Assembly: GCF_902489365.1 (NCBI RefSeq)
Contig: NZ_CABTZR010000001.1
Location: 1 to 64,000 of the forward strand
Direction of reading: 5' to 3'
Origin: an uncultured Corynebacterium sp.
GTDB taxonomy: Bacteria > Actinomycetota > Actinomycetes > Mycobacteriales > Mycobacteriaceae
DNA: 64,000 nt
The translations under genes and the position numbers were made by a program. The notes beneath the pieces are model-generated. The model saw only the letters and a list, made by a program, of their open reading frames with translations, did not search any database and was not told the DNA's origin. Positions 54,582 to 63,664 of the stretch are shown piece by piece; position 1 is the first letter of the stretch, and the number at the start of each line of letters is the position of its first letter.

Positions 54582-55706
54582 CTATCTGCCTGGCGCGGAA
54601 GAGCTCGCAGAGTCAGCAACGCGGCGCGGCAGCGACCGTGGAACCGTGATGCGGCCGCGAGTAAATGCGAGGGAGCGGATGAGGTCACGGCCGGGGACCT
54701 CGACAAGCACGTAGGTCGCAGCGGACAGCACACAGCTAACCACCACAGTAAAAGCCAGCACCACCGCGAAATCCCAGGCAGCGCCCGAGAAGGCAGACAC
54801 ACCCAACAGCGGGAAGGCAATGGCCAGCACCGCCACATGCCACATGAAAACTCCATAGGACCAGCGGCCCAGCGCCCGCATCCACTCGGAGGCCAGCCAG
54901 CTTTCCCGCGGTGCCAGCGCTACCGGCACCACGATGCAGGCCCCACACACCGCCCCCGCCGCGATGCGCCGCGCGAACTCGCCGGGTTCTGGATGCACCA
55001 GCCCCTGCGGGCCGAACCACTCGCGGCTAGCCAGCCACACGCAGCCCGCGGCCACGGCCCAGCAAACGGGCCGCACGATGCGCCCGGCGCGCAGGCGTAC
55101 CCGCGCGGCCTCCGCCTCCGCGGCTAACATTCCCACCGCGAACCAGGAGAAATACGCCGGCGGCCAAATCTGCGTGTTGATATCGCCGGATTCATACCCG
55201 GCCACAAACGGCAGGAAGCCCCAGAACAAACTCAGCACGCCAGCTCCAGCAATCAGCGCAACACGCGGGCGCGCCGAGAGCTTATCCAACAACCACGCCA
55301 ACAGCGGCAACACCGCATAGAAGGCGAACTCCACGCACAGCGACCACAATTGCGTTAGCCCGGGAACCAGACCATCGGCAATATAGAGCTGCGTGCCGGT
55401 CAGGTTGGTGATGACTTGCGGGAGGGTTAAGGGGGAAGCGTCGGGAAGCAAGGCGAGTACCGCCACCACGCACACCACATACAGCGGTGCCAAACGCGCC
55501 ACGCGGGAAAGAAGATACTGCCCCGCCGTGTGCGCATGCCGCCGACGCCACAGCAAGAAACCGCTGAGCACGAAGAAGACCGCCACCCCATAATCCAAGC
55601 GCTCAGCCCAGGCCCAGCCGGTGGCCGTCTGGAAGGACACGTGCGTGATCACGACCGCCAACGCTGCCAGCGCACGCACGCCTTCGAGCTCAGGGAGAAA
55701 GCGCAT
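54582..55706 (-). CDS. tmaT: membrane acyltransferase 3, probable trehalose monomycolate acetyltransferase TmaT
   Basis: A 374-residue acyltransferase-3 protein with about ten helices. It starts MRFLPELEGVRALAALAVVITH with the conserved His of the family and has FFVLSGFLLWRR, SLCVEFAFYAVLPLLAWLL and a basic C-terminal tail. In this conserved locus the acyltransferase (recalled as NCgl2759 / Rv0228) acetylates trehalose monomycolate before MmpL3 exports it. The assignment rests on family plus synteny. ATG 55706 has TATCGT eight bases upstream. Confidence 0.82.
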   Translation of the reverse strand: MRFLPELEGVRALAALAVVITHVSFQTATGWAWAERLDYGVAVFFVLSGFLLWRRRHAHTAGQYLLSRVARLAPLYVVCVVAVLALLPDASPLTLPQVITNLTGTQLYIADGLVPGLTQLWSLCVEFAFYAVLPLLAWLLDKLSARPRVALIAGAGVLSLFWGFLPFVAGYESGDINTQIWPPAYFSWFAVGMLAAEAEAARVRLRAGRIVRPVCWAVAAGCVWLASREWFGPQGLVHPEPGEFARRIAAGAVCGACIVVPVALAPRESWLASEWMRALGRWSYGVFMWHVAVLAIAFPLLGVSAFSGAAWDFAVVLAFTVVVSCVLSAATYVLVEVPGRDLIRSLAFTRGRITVPRSLPRRVADSASSSAPGR

Positions 55707-55714
55707 GGCCTACT

Positions 55715-55720
55715 ACGATA
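55715..55720 (-). promoter_or_regulatory. leaderless-type -10 of tmaT
   Basis: TATCGT on the reverse strand, eight bases before ATG 55706. An AGTAGG in the gap could instead be a ribosome-binding site. Confidence 0.4.
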
Positions 55721-55759
55721 CTATTTCTGCAGTGAATCCCTCGACCGATCGGAGCTGAC

Positions 55760-56734
55760 GTGTTCCTTCGCTCCCGCCTAGCGCAGGTGACGATTGCCGC
55801 AGCGGTGTTCCTCCTACTCGGGTCCATCCTTCCGCCGCTGTACAACAACCAGTCCCGCCCGCTGCCCAGGGACCTCGACATCACGGTCCGTGCGGAACAG
55901 GATGGGGTCGAGTTCACCCGCCACACCTCGACTGCCTCTGCGGAGAAGGATTCGGTGGCCCGCGCACAATCCACCACCACGCTCACCTTGGATGGCGACA
56001 CCGTCACGCACATCACCGAGGAATCCCTACTCAACCGCGAGTCCACCTACCCGGTGGCGGGCCCGAACACGACGCAGAATATCGAGCTTCCCGCCCTTGA
56101 CCTGCAGGTGGAGGACCAGGTCGAACGCGACGGCATCAGCTACTTTTTCCCCGCCGGGGCGGAGCAACGTTCCTATCCTTTCTTCGACCCGCTCACCCAG
56201 GACACGGAGCCCATCGATTTTCTGCGCGATGAAAAACTCGACAGCATCCCCACCTACGTCTTTCACCAGGATGTCGCGCCGGTCTCGCTCGGGGAGGTCT
56301 TCGCCTTCGACGCCCACCGCTCCGGCCCCGCGGGCGATTTTTACTCCGCGGAGTCCCTGGAGCGCTACAACCTCAAGCCGAAATCGCACGTCATCCTCGA
56401 GCCTTTCTACGCCGTGAGCCGCACCGTGTGGGTGGAGCCCACGACCGGCACCATCGTCAACGAGGAGGAGCACCCGCGCATCTTCTGGGCCACGGATGCG
56501 CGCCAGGCCCAGGCCATGGTCGACGCCGATGACACACACGAGCGTGCGCTTCTCGACGTCCCCCTCTCCTGGTCCGACTCCACCCGCACCGAACGCCTCG
56601 ACTCTGTCCGCCGGGTCATCGACACGGTCAAGATCCTGAGCCTCGTCGGCTGGCTGGGCAAAGCCATCGGCGTGGCGTTGCTGGCGGTGGCTGCCGCGAT
56701 GTTCATGCGCCGCCATGCGGCGCAGAGCGCATAG
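55760..56734 (+). CDS. DUF3068 (PorA-family) membrane protein of the lipomannan/LAM locus
   Basis: A 324-residue protein with an N-terminal helix (about 7-25), a large extracytoplasmic beta domain (about 30-285; LPRDLDITVRAEQDGVEF, SYPFFDPLTQDTEPIDFL) and a C-terminal helix (about 290-313). It belongs to DUF3068, Rv0227c-like. A corynebacterial and a mycobacterial member of this locus (recalled as NCgl2760, MSMEG_0317) are needed for lipomannan maturation and lipoarabinomannan synthesis. The start is GTG 55760, six bases after GGAG. Only 6 bp separate it from the next gene. Confidence 0.85.
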   Translation: MFLRSRLAQVTIAAAVFLLLGSILPPLYNNQSRPLPRDLDITVRAEQDGVEFTRHTSTASAEKDSVARAQSTTTLTLDGDTVTHITEESLLNRESTYPVAGPNTTQNIELPALDLQVEDQVERDGISYFFPAGAEQRSYPFFDPLTQDTEPIDFLRDEKLDSIPTYVFHQDVAPVSLGEVFAFDAHRSGPAGDFYSAESLERYNLKPKSHVILEPFYAVSRTVWVEPTTGTIVNEEEHPRIFWATDARQAQAMVDADDTHERALLDVPLSWSDSTRTERLDSVRRVIDTVKILSLVGWLGKAIGVALLAVAAAMFMRRHAAQSA

Positions 56735-56740
56735 GCACCC

Positions 56741-58243
56741 GTGACTACGTCCTGGGCCTCCCTTGCGGTGCGCACCGCCCTGTGTGCGTGGGGCGTGGTG
56801 CTCGTTCTCGCGGTGTGCTGGCCCTTCGTGCTGCCCGGCGAGTTCCTGTGGCGCGACATGGTGCTGCTTGACCGCCCGGCCCTCAGCGCCGCCGCCTTCG
56901 GCGCCGGTGATCTTCCTGCACGCAATGCTCCGCAAGACGGCGTGCTCGCTCTTCTCGGCGGGGCGTGGTTGGCCAGGTTCTTCATCCTTGCCGCTGCGAG
57001 CGCCTCGGCATGGGTGGCGGGCCGTTGGGCATGCCAGCGCACACAATTCAGCCCATGGGCGGCAGCCGCGGCAATGGCGTGCGCGGTGGCCAATCCTTTC
57101 GTCATCGAGCGGCTCTTACAGGGCCAGTGGTCATTGGCGTTAGCCGCCTGGTTAGCACCCGTGATCGCATGGGGATGCCTCACTGCGCGCCCGCGCGTGG
57201 CGTGGCTGGCGCTGTGGGCCGCGTCCTTGACGCCTACCGGCGGGCTCTTCGGGGGCCTCATCGCGGTTGTCTGTGAGCGCGAAGGGCGAAAAAGGTGGCT
57301 CTTCGCGTGCGGCTCAGTCTTGCTGTGGTTGCCGTGGTTGGTTCCCAGTTTCATGGGCGGTGTACTCACCGCCCCCGGCACCCCCGGTGACCCCGCCGCC
57401 CAGGCCGCGGCCTTCGCCCCGCGCGCGGAGGCCTACGTGGGCACGGTTGGCTCTCTCCTCGGCTTCGGCGGCATCTGGAATGCCGCAGCGGTGCCGACCT
57501 CCCGCGAGCACGGCTTCGCCCTAGCAGGCCTGGCCGTCGCCGCCCTCGCCGTCCTGGGCGCCACCCGGCTTCCCCGGCGCGAGCTGCGTCCGCTGGCCGC
57601 CCTGGCGATAATCGGGATGGGCCTGGCCATCCTCGGCGCGCTGGTACCTGGTCTCACTGCCTTCGCCATCGAGCACATTCCCGGTGCGGGTTTGCTGCGC
57701 GATTCCTCCAAGCTCACCTTGCTCGCCCTGCCGCTGGCGGTTGCCGGAATCGCGTCCCTGCGCCAGCTTCCGGCCACGGTCGCGCTGTGTGCATGCCTGC
57801 TCCAAGCCCCCGATGCGCCGCGGGAGCTCGCCGTGTTGAAGCCGCGCGAAACGGGCATCGACCGCCAGCTCATCAACGAGCTCGACGGGCGCCTGACCTT
57901 CTTCGCCGACCGTCCCGCCATGGTGCCGCTCGAAAACGGCATCGCCCTGGACCCCTATTCCAAGGCCGCCAACAAGCTCGACTCCGGCGAGCTCACCGTA
58001 GACGGTGTGACAGCGGATGAGCCATCGCCGCGCTACCTGGCGGCCGCCGAGGCCTGGACCAACCGCGACCTCCACCGATTAGAAGAGCTCGGCGTGGGCA
58101 CAGTCGTCGAAAAGGGAAGCATCGTTGCCACCACGAACGCCCAACCGGCACCCGCCCCGTGGATTCTTAGTGCCGCCTGGTGCGCACTTCCGCTTCTAGC
58201 AGTTCTTCGAAGCGCGCGCCGGTTTTCTCCCACGAAAAAGTAG
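56741..58243 (+). CDS. polytopic membrane protein, Rv0226c-like, possible GT-C enzyme
   Basis: A 500-residue protein with about ten hydrophobic segments (20-345) and a soluble C-terminal part (about 350-475) before a last helix (APWILSAAWCALPLLAVL) and basic end. An acidic residue in the first outer loop (FLWRDMVLLDRP) recalls GT-C glycosyltransferases, but no firm motif is present. By position it is the Rv0226c counterpart and is probably cotranscribed with the DUF3068 gene. The start is GTG 56741. Its 3' end overlaps the convergent glycosyltransferase by 77 bp. Confidence 0.78.
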   Translation: MTTSWASLAVRTALCAWGVVLVLAVCWPFVLPGEFLWRDMVLLDRPALSAAAFGAGDLPARNAPQDGVLALLGGAWLARFFILAAASASAWVAGRWACQRTQFSPWAAAAAMACAVANPFVIERLLQGQWSLALAAWLAPVIAWGCLTARPRVAWLALWAASLTPTGGLFGGLIAVVCEREGRKRWLFACGSVLLWLPWLVPSFMGGVLTAPGTPGDPAAQAAAFAPRAEAYVGTVGSLLGFGGIWNAAAVPTSREHGFALAGLAVAALAVLGATRLPRRELRPLAALAIIGMGLAILGALVPGLTAFAIEHIPGAGLLRDSSKLTLLALPLAVAGIASLRQLPATVALCACLLQAPDAPRELAVLKPRETGIDRQLINELDGRLTFFADRPAMVPLENGIALDPYSKAANKLDSGELTVDGVTADEPSPRYLAAAEAWTNRDLHRLEELGVGTVVEKGSIVATTNAQPAPAPWILSAAWCALPLLAVLRSARRFSPTKK

Positions 58244-59258
58244 CAGCCAACTCGCGCGCCCCGTTGCCTAAACGGTGGCGGAGGGAGGGATCGTCGACAA
58301 GCGTGCGCACCGCTTGGGCGAACTCCTCCTCGCGCTGCACCAGCACACCGGTCCTGCCGTTGATTACGCTGTCTTGCAGGCCAAACACATAACCTACCGT
58401 GGGCACCCCATGTTGGGCCGCCTCCATGACTGCCAAACCCCAGCCTTCTTTTCGAGACGGCATAAGGTGCACATCGGCGCGCGCGAGCAGCGCATGCTTA
58501 TAATCCTCCGTCACCTGACCGCGGAAGCGCACGCGCTTTTCCACCCCATGGGCGCGCGCATACTCGCGCAGGTGGGATTCCCACCAGCCGGAACCGATGA
58601 CGTCGAGAAGCGCGCCCGGAATCCGCGCCACGGTGTCCATCGCGTGCTCAATCTGCTTGTGCGGCACCAGGCGCGACAGCGTCACCAGGTGGATATCGGC
58701 CTCGCGCTCCAGGGTGGGGACATGCTCCGGCAAGGAATCCACACCGTTTTCAATGATGTGCGCGCCGTGAATCCCCAGCTTCTCCAGGTCGCGCTTCGAG
58801 GCCTCCGAGACCGTCACCCATGTGTTGTGGCGGTAGAGCGCGGGGACTACACGGGATTCCAGGAACCAGCCCAGCCGCGCCAGCACGGGTCCGGCCACCG
58901 GCCACTGCTCGCGGTGGCAGTGGTGCGTCAGGATCACCACGGGCGCGCGGGTAGCCAGGCGCGCGAAGAAGGGGATGCCGTTGTGGGTATCCACCACAAC
59001 GTCAGCGCCGCGCAAAGCGCGGCGCCCCAATAAAATCGACAACAGCGCGCGCGGATACACGCTGAACTTGGCACCTGCGCGCGAATAGAGCACGCCGTTG
59101 CGGCGTTCGCGCTTAGCGGCGTTCATGTGGCGCGCGGTGCGGAAGACCACCTCGTGGCCCTGGGCGGCGAGGTATTCCCCGACGCGCTCGAGGTAGCGCT
59201 CGGAGCCGCCACCTTGCGGGTGGGTGGAATCGCGCCAGCACAAAAGAAGGATTTTCAT
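58167..59258 (-). CDS. GT4-family glycosyltransferase, Rv0225-like
   Basis: A 363-residue GT-B glycosyltransferase using a nucleotide-sugar. The N-terminal half has PQGGGSERYLERVGEYLAAQGHEV, the second half VTLSRLVPHKQIEHAMDTVA and the donor-binding MPSRKEGWGLAVMEAAQHGVPTVGY with the EX7E acidic pair. The acceptor is unknown; the setting suggests an envelope glycolipid. It starts 24 bp from the divergent methyltransferase gene, so the promoters overlap. Confidence 0.88.
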   Translation of the reverse strand: MKILLLCWRDSTHPQGGGSERYLERVGEYLAAQGHEVVFRTARHMNAAKRERRNGVLYSRAGAKFSVYPRALLSILLGRRALRGADVVVDTHNGIPFFARLATRAPVVILTHHCHREQWPVAGPVLARLGWFLESRVVPALYRHNTWVTVSEASKRDLEKLGIHGAHIIENGVDSLPEHVPTLEREADIHLVTLSRLVPHKQIEHAMDTVARIPGALLDVIGSGWWESHLREYARAHGVEKRVRFRGQVTEDYKHALLARADVHLMPSRKEGWGLAVMEAAQHGVPTVGYVFGLQDSVINGRTGVLVQREEEFAQAVRTLVDDPSLRHRLGNGARELAATFSWEKTGARFEELLEAEVRTRRH

Positions 59259-59268
59259 GTCGAGGAAC

Positions 59269-59274
59269 TAGCCT
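59269..59274 (+). promoter_or_regulatory. leaderless-type -10 of the methyltransferase gene
   Basis: TAGCCT, eight bases before ATG 59283, within the 24-bp divergent gap. Confidence 0.5.
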
Positions 59275-59282
59275 AGTGGGTT

Positions 59283-60038
59283 ATGAAACGCACCCGTGCC
59301 TTGGCCACCCTGCGCCGCTCCTGGCGGCTGCTGCGCTCCTTCCGCTTCGAGCAGTCAGCGCCCGCAGTCTTTTATGGCGGTCTGGCTGAGGACACCGCCG
59401 CGCTTGTCGATGCCCTCTCCCGCGACCATTCCCTCTCCCTCACCGGCGCGCGCGTGCTCGACGTCGGGGGCGGGCCCGGCTATTTCGCTTCGGCCTTTGC
59501 CCAGCGCGGGGCCAGTTATGTGGGGCTGGAGCCCGACGTGGGTGAAATGGCCGCCGCCGGCATCGAAGTGGCCCAGGCTGTGCGCGGCGATGGCACGTGT
59601 TTGCCCTTTGCGGATGACACCTTCGACATCGCGTATTCCTCCAACGTGGCCGAGCACATTCCCAACCCGTGGGACATGGGCCAGGAGATGCTGCGCGTGA
59701 CCAAGCCCGGCGGGCTGGTGATGGTGAGCTACACGGTATGGCTGGGGCCTTTCGGCGGGCACGAGACCGGCCTGTGGGAGCACTACGTGGGCGGCGAGTT
59801 CGCCCGCGACCGCTATACCCGCCGCCACGGCCACCCGCCGAAAAACGTGTTTGGCTCCTCGCTCTTCGCGCTGTCTGCCCGCGAAGGCCTGGACTGGGCG
59901 CGCAGCGTGACGTCGCAAGGCTCACAGCTCCTTGCAGCTTTCCCGCGCTACCACCCTGCCTGGGCCTGGTGGGTGCTAAAGGTGCCGGTGCTGCGCGAGT
60001 TCCTTACCTCCAACCTGGTCCTCGTCCTACGCGCTTAA
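59283..60038 (+). CDS. class I SAM-dependent methyltransferase, Rv0224c-like
   Basis: A 251-residue methyltransferase. Motif I is VLDVGGGPGYFASAFAQRG, the acidic ribose contact is in YVGLEPDVGEM, and motif region II reads FDIAYSSNVAEHIPNPWDMGQEMLRVTKPGG. The C-terminal half (GPFGGHETGLWEHYVGGEFA) is less conserved. The substrate is unknown; the neighbouring glycosyltransferase suggests a lipid or sugar acceptor. ATG 59283 has TAGCCT eight bases upstream. Confidence 0.88.
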   Translation: MKRTRALATLRRSWRLLRSFRFEQSAPAVFYGGLAEDTAALVDALSRDHSLSLTGARVLDVGGGPGYFASAFAQRGASYVGLEPDVGEMAAAGIEVAQAVRGDGTCLPFADDTFDIAYSSNVAEHIPNPWDMGQEMLRVTKPGGLVMVSYTVWLGPFGGHETGLWEHYVGGEFARDRYTRRHGHPPKNVFGSSLFALSAREGLDWARSVTSQGSQLLAAFPRYHPAWAWWVLKVPVLREFLTSNLVLVLRA

Positions 60039-60057
60039 CCCCTCAAAACGACGAATA

Positions 60058-60073
60058 CTCCCCCGCAGGGGAG
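60058..60073. terminator. hairpin between converging methyltransferase and pckG genes
   Basis: CTCCCC-CGCA-GGGGAG, a perfect 6-bp stem. It is followed on the reverse strand by TATTCGTCGTTTTG. It probably serves pckG and perhaps both genes. Confidence 0.65.
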
Positions 60074-60093
60074 CATCCGTTTAACGGCGAAGA

Positions 60094-61914
60094 TTAGGAA
60101 GCAGACTCAACGCGCTCCTTGAGCGCGGTGAACTGATCCCACACCTCAGACGGAACGCGGGAGCCCAGGAAGGTCAGGTACTCTTTATTGTCTTCCATGT
60201 CGCCAGCCCAATCGGCCGGGTTCACGGCGAGCGCCTCGCGGACGTCCTCGATGTCGAAGTCGATGCCGGTGAGGTCGATATCCTCCGGGCGGGCGGTGTG
60301 GCCCACGACGGTCTCGACGGCGTCGACCTTGCCCTCGATGCGGTCCACAATCCACTTGAGAACGCGGGAGTTCTCGCCAAAGCCCGGCCACAGGAAGCGG
60401 CCGTCCTCCCCGCGGCGGAACCAGTTGACCAGGAAGATGGCCGGCATGCGGTCGCCGCCCTTTTCGCCCATATCTACCCAGTGCTGCAGGTAGTCACCGG
60501 CGTTGTAGCCCATGAACGGCAGCATGGCCATCGGGTCGTGGCGCAGGGCGCCGACCTTGCCCTCGGCGGCAGCGGTCTGGCCGGAGGAGAGCAGGGCGCC
60601 AATCATGGTGCCGTGGTTCCAGTCGAAGGCCTGGGTCACCAGCGGGACGGTATCGGCGCGGCGGCCACCGAAGAGGATGGCGTCAATCTTGACGCCCTTC
60701 CAGTCATCAAACTCCGGAGCGGCAGACGGACACTGCGTAATCGGCACGCAGTAGCGAGAGTTCGGGTGCGCCGCCTTGGTGGTCGACGCCGGGGTCCAGT
60801 CGTTGCCGTGCCAATCGATGAGGTGCTCTGGGGCCTCGCCCATTTCCTCCCACCAGACATCGCCGTCGTCGGTCAGCGCGACGTTGGTGAACAGGGTGTT
60901 GCCCGGCTCCATCGTCTTCATGGCAATCGGGTTGGAGTCGTAGTTGGTGCCAGGCGCCACACCGAAGAAGCCGTTCTCCGGGTTGACGGCGTACAGGCCG
61001 TCCTCGCGCAGCTTCATCCAGGCGATGTCATCGCCCACGACCTCTGCTGACCAGCCCGGAATCGTCGGGGTAATCATGGCCAGGTTGGTCTTACCGCAGG
61101 CGGACGGGAAGGCGGCCGCGATGTGGTACTTCTTGCCCTCCGGGTTGGTGAGCTTCAGGATGAGCATGTGCTCTGCCATCCAGCCCTCTTCCTTCGCCAT
61201 GACGGAAGCGATGCGCAGCGCGTAGCACTTCTTAGCCAGGATGGCGTTGCCGCCGTAACCGGAGCCGTAGGACCAAATCTCCTTGGTCGCCGGGAACTGC
61301 GTGATGTATTTCTTCTCGTTGCACGGCCAGGCGACGTCCTCCTGGCCCGGCTCCAGCGGGGCACCCACGGAGTGCAGGGCGTGAACAAAGTCGCCGTTGT
61401 CCCCGATTTTGTCCAGGGCCTGCTGGCCCATGCGGGTCATAATGCGCATGGAGAGCACAACATAAGCCGAGTCGGTGAGCTGCACGCCGAGCTTCGGGTC
61501 CGGATCACTAATCGGGCCCATGCAGAACGGCACGACGTACATGGTGCGGCCCTTCATGGAGCCGCGGAAGGCCTCGGTCATCTCTTCCTTCATGGCTGCC
61601 GGCGGGGCCCAGTTATTGGTCGGGCCAGCGTCCTCAGCGGTCTCGGTACAGATGAAGGTGCGGGACTCCACGCGGGCGACATCCGACGGGTTCGAGCGAG
61701 CCAGGTAGGAGTTCGGGCGCTTCTCCTCGTTGAGCTTAATCAGGGTGCCCTTCTCCACGAGCTCAGCGGCGAGACGGTCAGCCTCCTCCTGGGAGCCATC
61801 TACGAAGACGACCTCTTCCGGCTGGAAGAGCTCGACGCTCTCACTGATCCACGAAATAAGCTTCTCGTTCTTCGTGGGCAGTTCACCTACAAGGCCCTTA
61901 ATGGTTGCGGTCAT
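60094..61914 (-). CDS. pckG: phosphoenolpyruvate carboxykinase (GTP)
   Basis: A 606-residue GTP-dependent PEPCK, which makes PEP from oxaloacetate for gluconeogenesis. The P-loop region is [15 protein letters not shown] with the reactive hypersensitive cysteine, followed by the metal site [27 protein letters not shown], the [12 protein letters not shown] loop and [16 protein letters not shown] are typical. Length is normal. ATG 61914 has AGGAGA upstream. Rv0211 pckA occupies the same place in mycobacteria. The 360-bp region upstream carries a GlxR-like site. Confidence 0.97.
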   Translation of the reverse strand: MTATIKGLVGELPTKNEKLISWISESVELFQPEEVVFVDGSQEEADRLAAELVEKGTLIKLNEEKRPNSYLARSNPSDVARVESRTFICTETAEDAGPTNNWAPPAAMKEEMTEAFRGSMKGRTMYVVPFCMGPISDPDPKLGVQLTDSAYVVLSMRIMTRMGQQALDKIGDNGDFVHALHSVGAPLEPGQEDVAWPCNEKKYITQFPATKEIWSYGSGYGGNAILAKKCYALRIASVMAKEEGWMAEHMLILKLTNPEGKKYHIAAAFPSACGKTNLAMITPTIPGWSAEVVGDDIAWMKLREDGLYAVNPENGFFGVAPGTNYDSNPIAMKTMEPGNTLFTNVALTDDGDVWWEEMGEAPEHLIDWHGNDWTPASTTKAAHPNSRYCVPITQCPSAAPEFDDWKGVKIDAILFGGRRADTVPLVTQAFDWNHGTMIGALLSSGQTAAAEGKVGALRHDPMAMLPFMGYNAGDYLQHWVDMGEKGGDRMPAIFLVNWFRRGEDGRFLWPGFGENSRVLKWIVDRIEGKVDAVETVVGHTARPEDIDLTGIDFDIEDVREALAVNPADWAGDMEDNKEYLTFLGSRVPSEVWDQFTALKERVESAS

Positions 61915-62084
61915 CTCACATTCTCCTGTGGTCGGTGTGGCCAGGGTGCTTTATATCGCCGAAGGTTTCCCCTATCGACGTTTCACCAACCAGAGTACGG
62001 ATACCGGTGATAACAGAATGTGTAATACAGCCCACCCTGGTTATATCCACCCAGCTCAACCCGACTAACCCGAGGACAACGAAG

Positions 62085-62100
62085 TGTGAATTAGGGCACG
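62085..62100. promoter_or_regulatory. GlxR/CRP-like site between pckG and trmB
   Basis: TGTGAATTAGGGCACG matches the GlxR consensus TGTGANNTANNTCACA at 10 of 12 fixed positions. It lies 171 bp upstream of pckG. cAMP control of a gluconeogenic gene is reasonable. Confidence 0.4.
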
Positions 62101-62106
62101 CGGCCA

Positions 62107-62143
62107 CCAAAGATACCCCCGCACAGGGGTGGATTTTCTTTGG
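62107..62143 (+). terminator. two-part hairpin in the pckG-trmB intergenic region
   Basis: The outer stem is CCAAAGA/TCTTTGG (62107-62113 / 62137-62143), the inner stem ACCCC/GGGGT (62115-62119 / 62126-62130), then TTTTCTTT after GGA. It could be a terminator or attenuator before trmB. The remaining bases of 61915-62272 show no gene. Confidence 0.45.
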
Positions 62144-62272
62144 ACTGCCCATCCCGTACGCCCATACTCTTACTCCCACCGCGACCTGATTGGCCTTCAC
62201 TTAGGCGCCCCTCCGCCCTCCACGGCGCGGCACGTTGCCCCTCACCCCTGCTTAAGGGAACAATGTCAACTG

Positions 62273-63046
62273 ATGAATAGCGCAGACTCTTCCCAGAATC
62301 CCGCCGCGCAGATGCCTCACGGCCGCGGCCTCCAGACGGATTTCAACGCCGAGTTCAACAATGATTTGGACTACCCACGCCTCGGCAACGTGACCTTCCG
62401 TCGCGGCACCCTCACCGACAACCAGAACGCCCTCTTCGAGGAGCACTGGCCACAGTTGGGACGCCTGCTTGCCGACGAACCCCTCGACATCCCCGCCTGG
62501 TTCGGCCGCGAGGGGGCTAAGACCATCGTCGAGATCGGCTCCGGCACCGGTACCTCAACCGCGGCCATGGCGCCACTGGAGCAGGACACCAATATCATCG
62601 CCGTCGAGCTCTACAAGCCGGGCCTAGCCAAGCTGCTGGGCTCCATCGTGCGCAACGATATTGAGAACATCCGCATGGTCCGCGGCGATGGCATCGAGGT
62701 CCTCATGCGCATGTTTGCTCCCGAATCCCTCGACGGCATCCGCATCTTCTTCCCGGATCCGTGGCCCAAGGCCCGCCACCACAAGCGCCGCATCATCCAA
62801 TCCGGCACGCTCAACCTCTTCGCCTCCCGCCTGAAGCCCGGCGGCGTGCTCCACGTAGCCACCGACCACGCCGGCTACGCCGAGTGGATCAACGAGCTCG
62901 TCGAGGTCGAGCCCTCCCTCGACTACAAGGGCTGGCCCTGGCCGGAATGCCCCATCCTGACGGACCGCCAGGTCATCACCAAGTTTGAGGGCAAGGGCTT
63001 GGATAAGGAACACGTCATCACCGAGTATCTGTGGGAGAAGAAGTAA
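62273..63046 (+). CDS. trmB: tRNA (guanine-N7-)-methyltransferase
   Basis: A 257-residue TrmB that methylates G46 of tRNAs. The SAM site is [17 protein letters not shown], followed by [15 protein letters not shown] and the family hallmark [16 protein letters not shown], then [13 protein letters not shown]. The ORF is open 48 codons upstream, but ATG 62273 starts the compact protein. AAGGGA lies at 62254-62259, slightly far. A five-codon ORF (62263-62280) overlaps the start. The stop overlaps the next ATG (TAATG). Confidence 0.93.
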   Translation: MNSADSSQNPAAQMPHGRGLQTDFNAEFNNDLDYPRLGNVTFRRGTLTDNQNALFEEHWPQLGRLLADEPLDIPAWFGREGAKTIVEIGSGTGTSTAAMAPLEQDTNIIAVELYKPGLAKLLGSIVRNDIENIRMVRGDGIEVLMRMFAPESLDGIRIFFPDPWPKARHHKRRIIQSGTLNLFASRLKPGGVLHVATDHAGYAEWINELVEVEPSLDYKGWPWPECPILTDRQVITKFEGKGLDKEHVITEYLWEKK

Positions 63047-63657
63047 TGGCCGGCACCTATCTTCTGGTGTGGGATGCACCCAACATGGACATGGGGCTCG
63101 GCGCCATCCTCGGCGGGCGCCCCACCGCCGCCTACCGCCCGCGCTTCGACGCCATCGGCCGCTGGCTGGTGGAGCTGGCCTTCGACAACGACGCCACTCC
63201 CGAAGCCGCCGTCTTCACCAACGTCACACCGGGCGGCGCCGACGTCATCCGCCCCTGGGTGGAGGCCATCCGCAACGTCGGCTTCGCCGTTTTCGCCAAG
63301 CCGAAGCTCCACGACGACGATGACGTCGACCCCGACATGGTCGAGTACATCAAGGCCAACCGCGAGAACCTCTCCGGTGTCATCGTGGCTTCTGCCGACG
63401 GCCAGAACTTCCAGCACCTGCTGGAACAGCTCTCTGCTTCCGGCCTGCCCACGTGCGTCCTCGGCTTCCACGAGCACGCCTCCTGGGCGCTGACCCACCC
63501 CGATATCGAATTCGTCGACCTCGAAGACATCGAGGGTGTCTTCCGCGAACCGCTGCCACGCGTTAACCTGGATAATCTGCCTCCAGGCGGCGCCTGGCTG
63601 CAGCCTTTCCGCCCGCTGTCCGCGCTGCTTCCGGACCGCGCGCCCGAGCACAATTAG
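63046..63657 (+). CDS. NYN domain protein, Rv0207c-like
   Basis: A 203-residue NYN/PIN-like putative ribonuclease. It has acidic metal-binding residues in LLVWDAPNMDMGLG, DDDDVDPDMVEYIKAN and the VIVASADGQNFQHLLEQL block where the family has a conserved Asp. It lies between trmB and mmpL3 here and in mycobacteria (Rv0207c). The RNA target is unknown. The start overlaps the trmB stop, and the mmpL3 ATG follows 7 bp after its stop, so the three are an operon. Confidence 0.87.
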   Translation: MAGTYLLVWDAPNMDMGLGAILGGRPTAAYRPRFDAIGRWLVELAFDNDATPEAAVFTNVTPGGADVIRPWVEAIRNVGFAVFAKPKLHDDDDVDPDMVEYIKANRENLSGVIVASADGQNFQHLLEQLSASGLPTCVLGFHEHASWALTHPDIEFVDLEDIEGVFREPLPRVNLDNLPPGGAWLQPFRPLSALLPDRAPEHN

Positions 63658-63664
63658 GAGCCGC

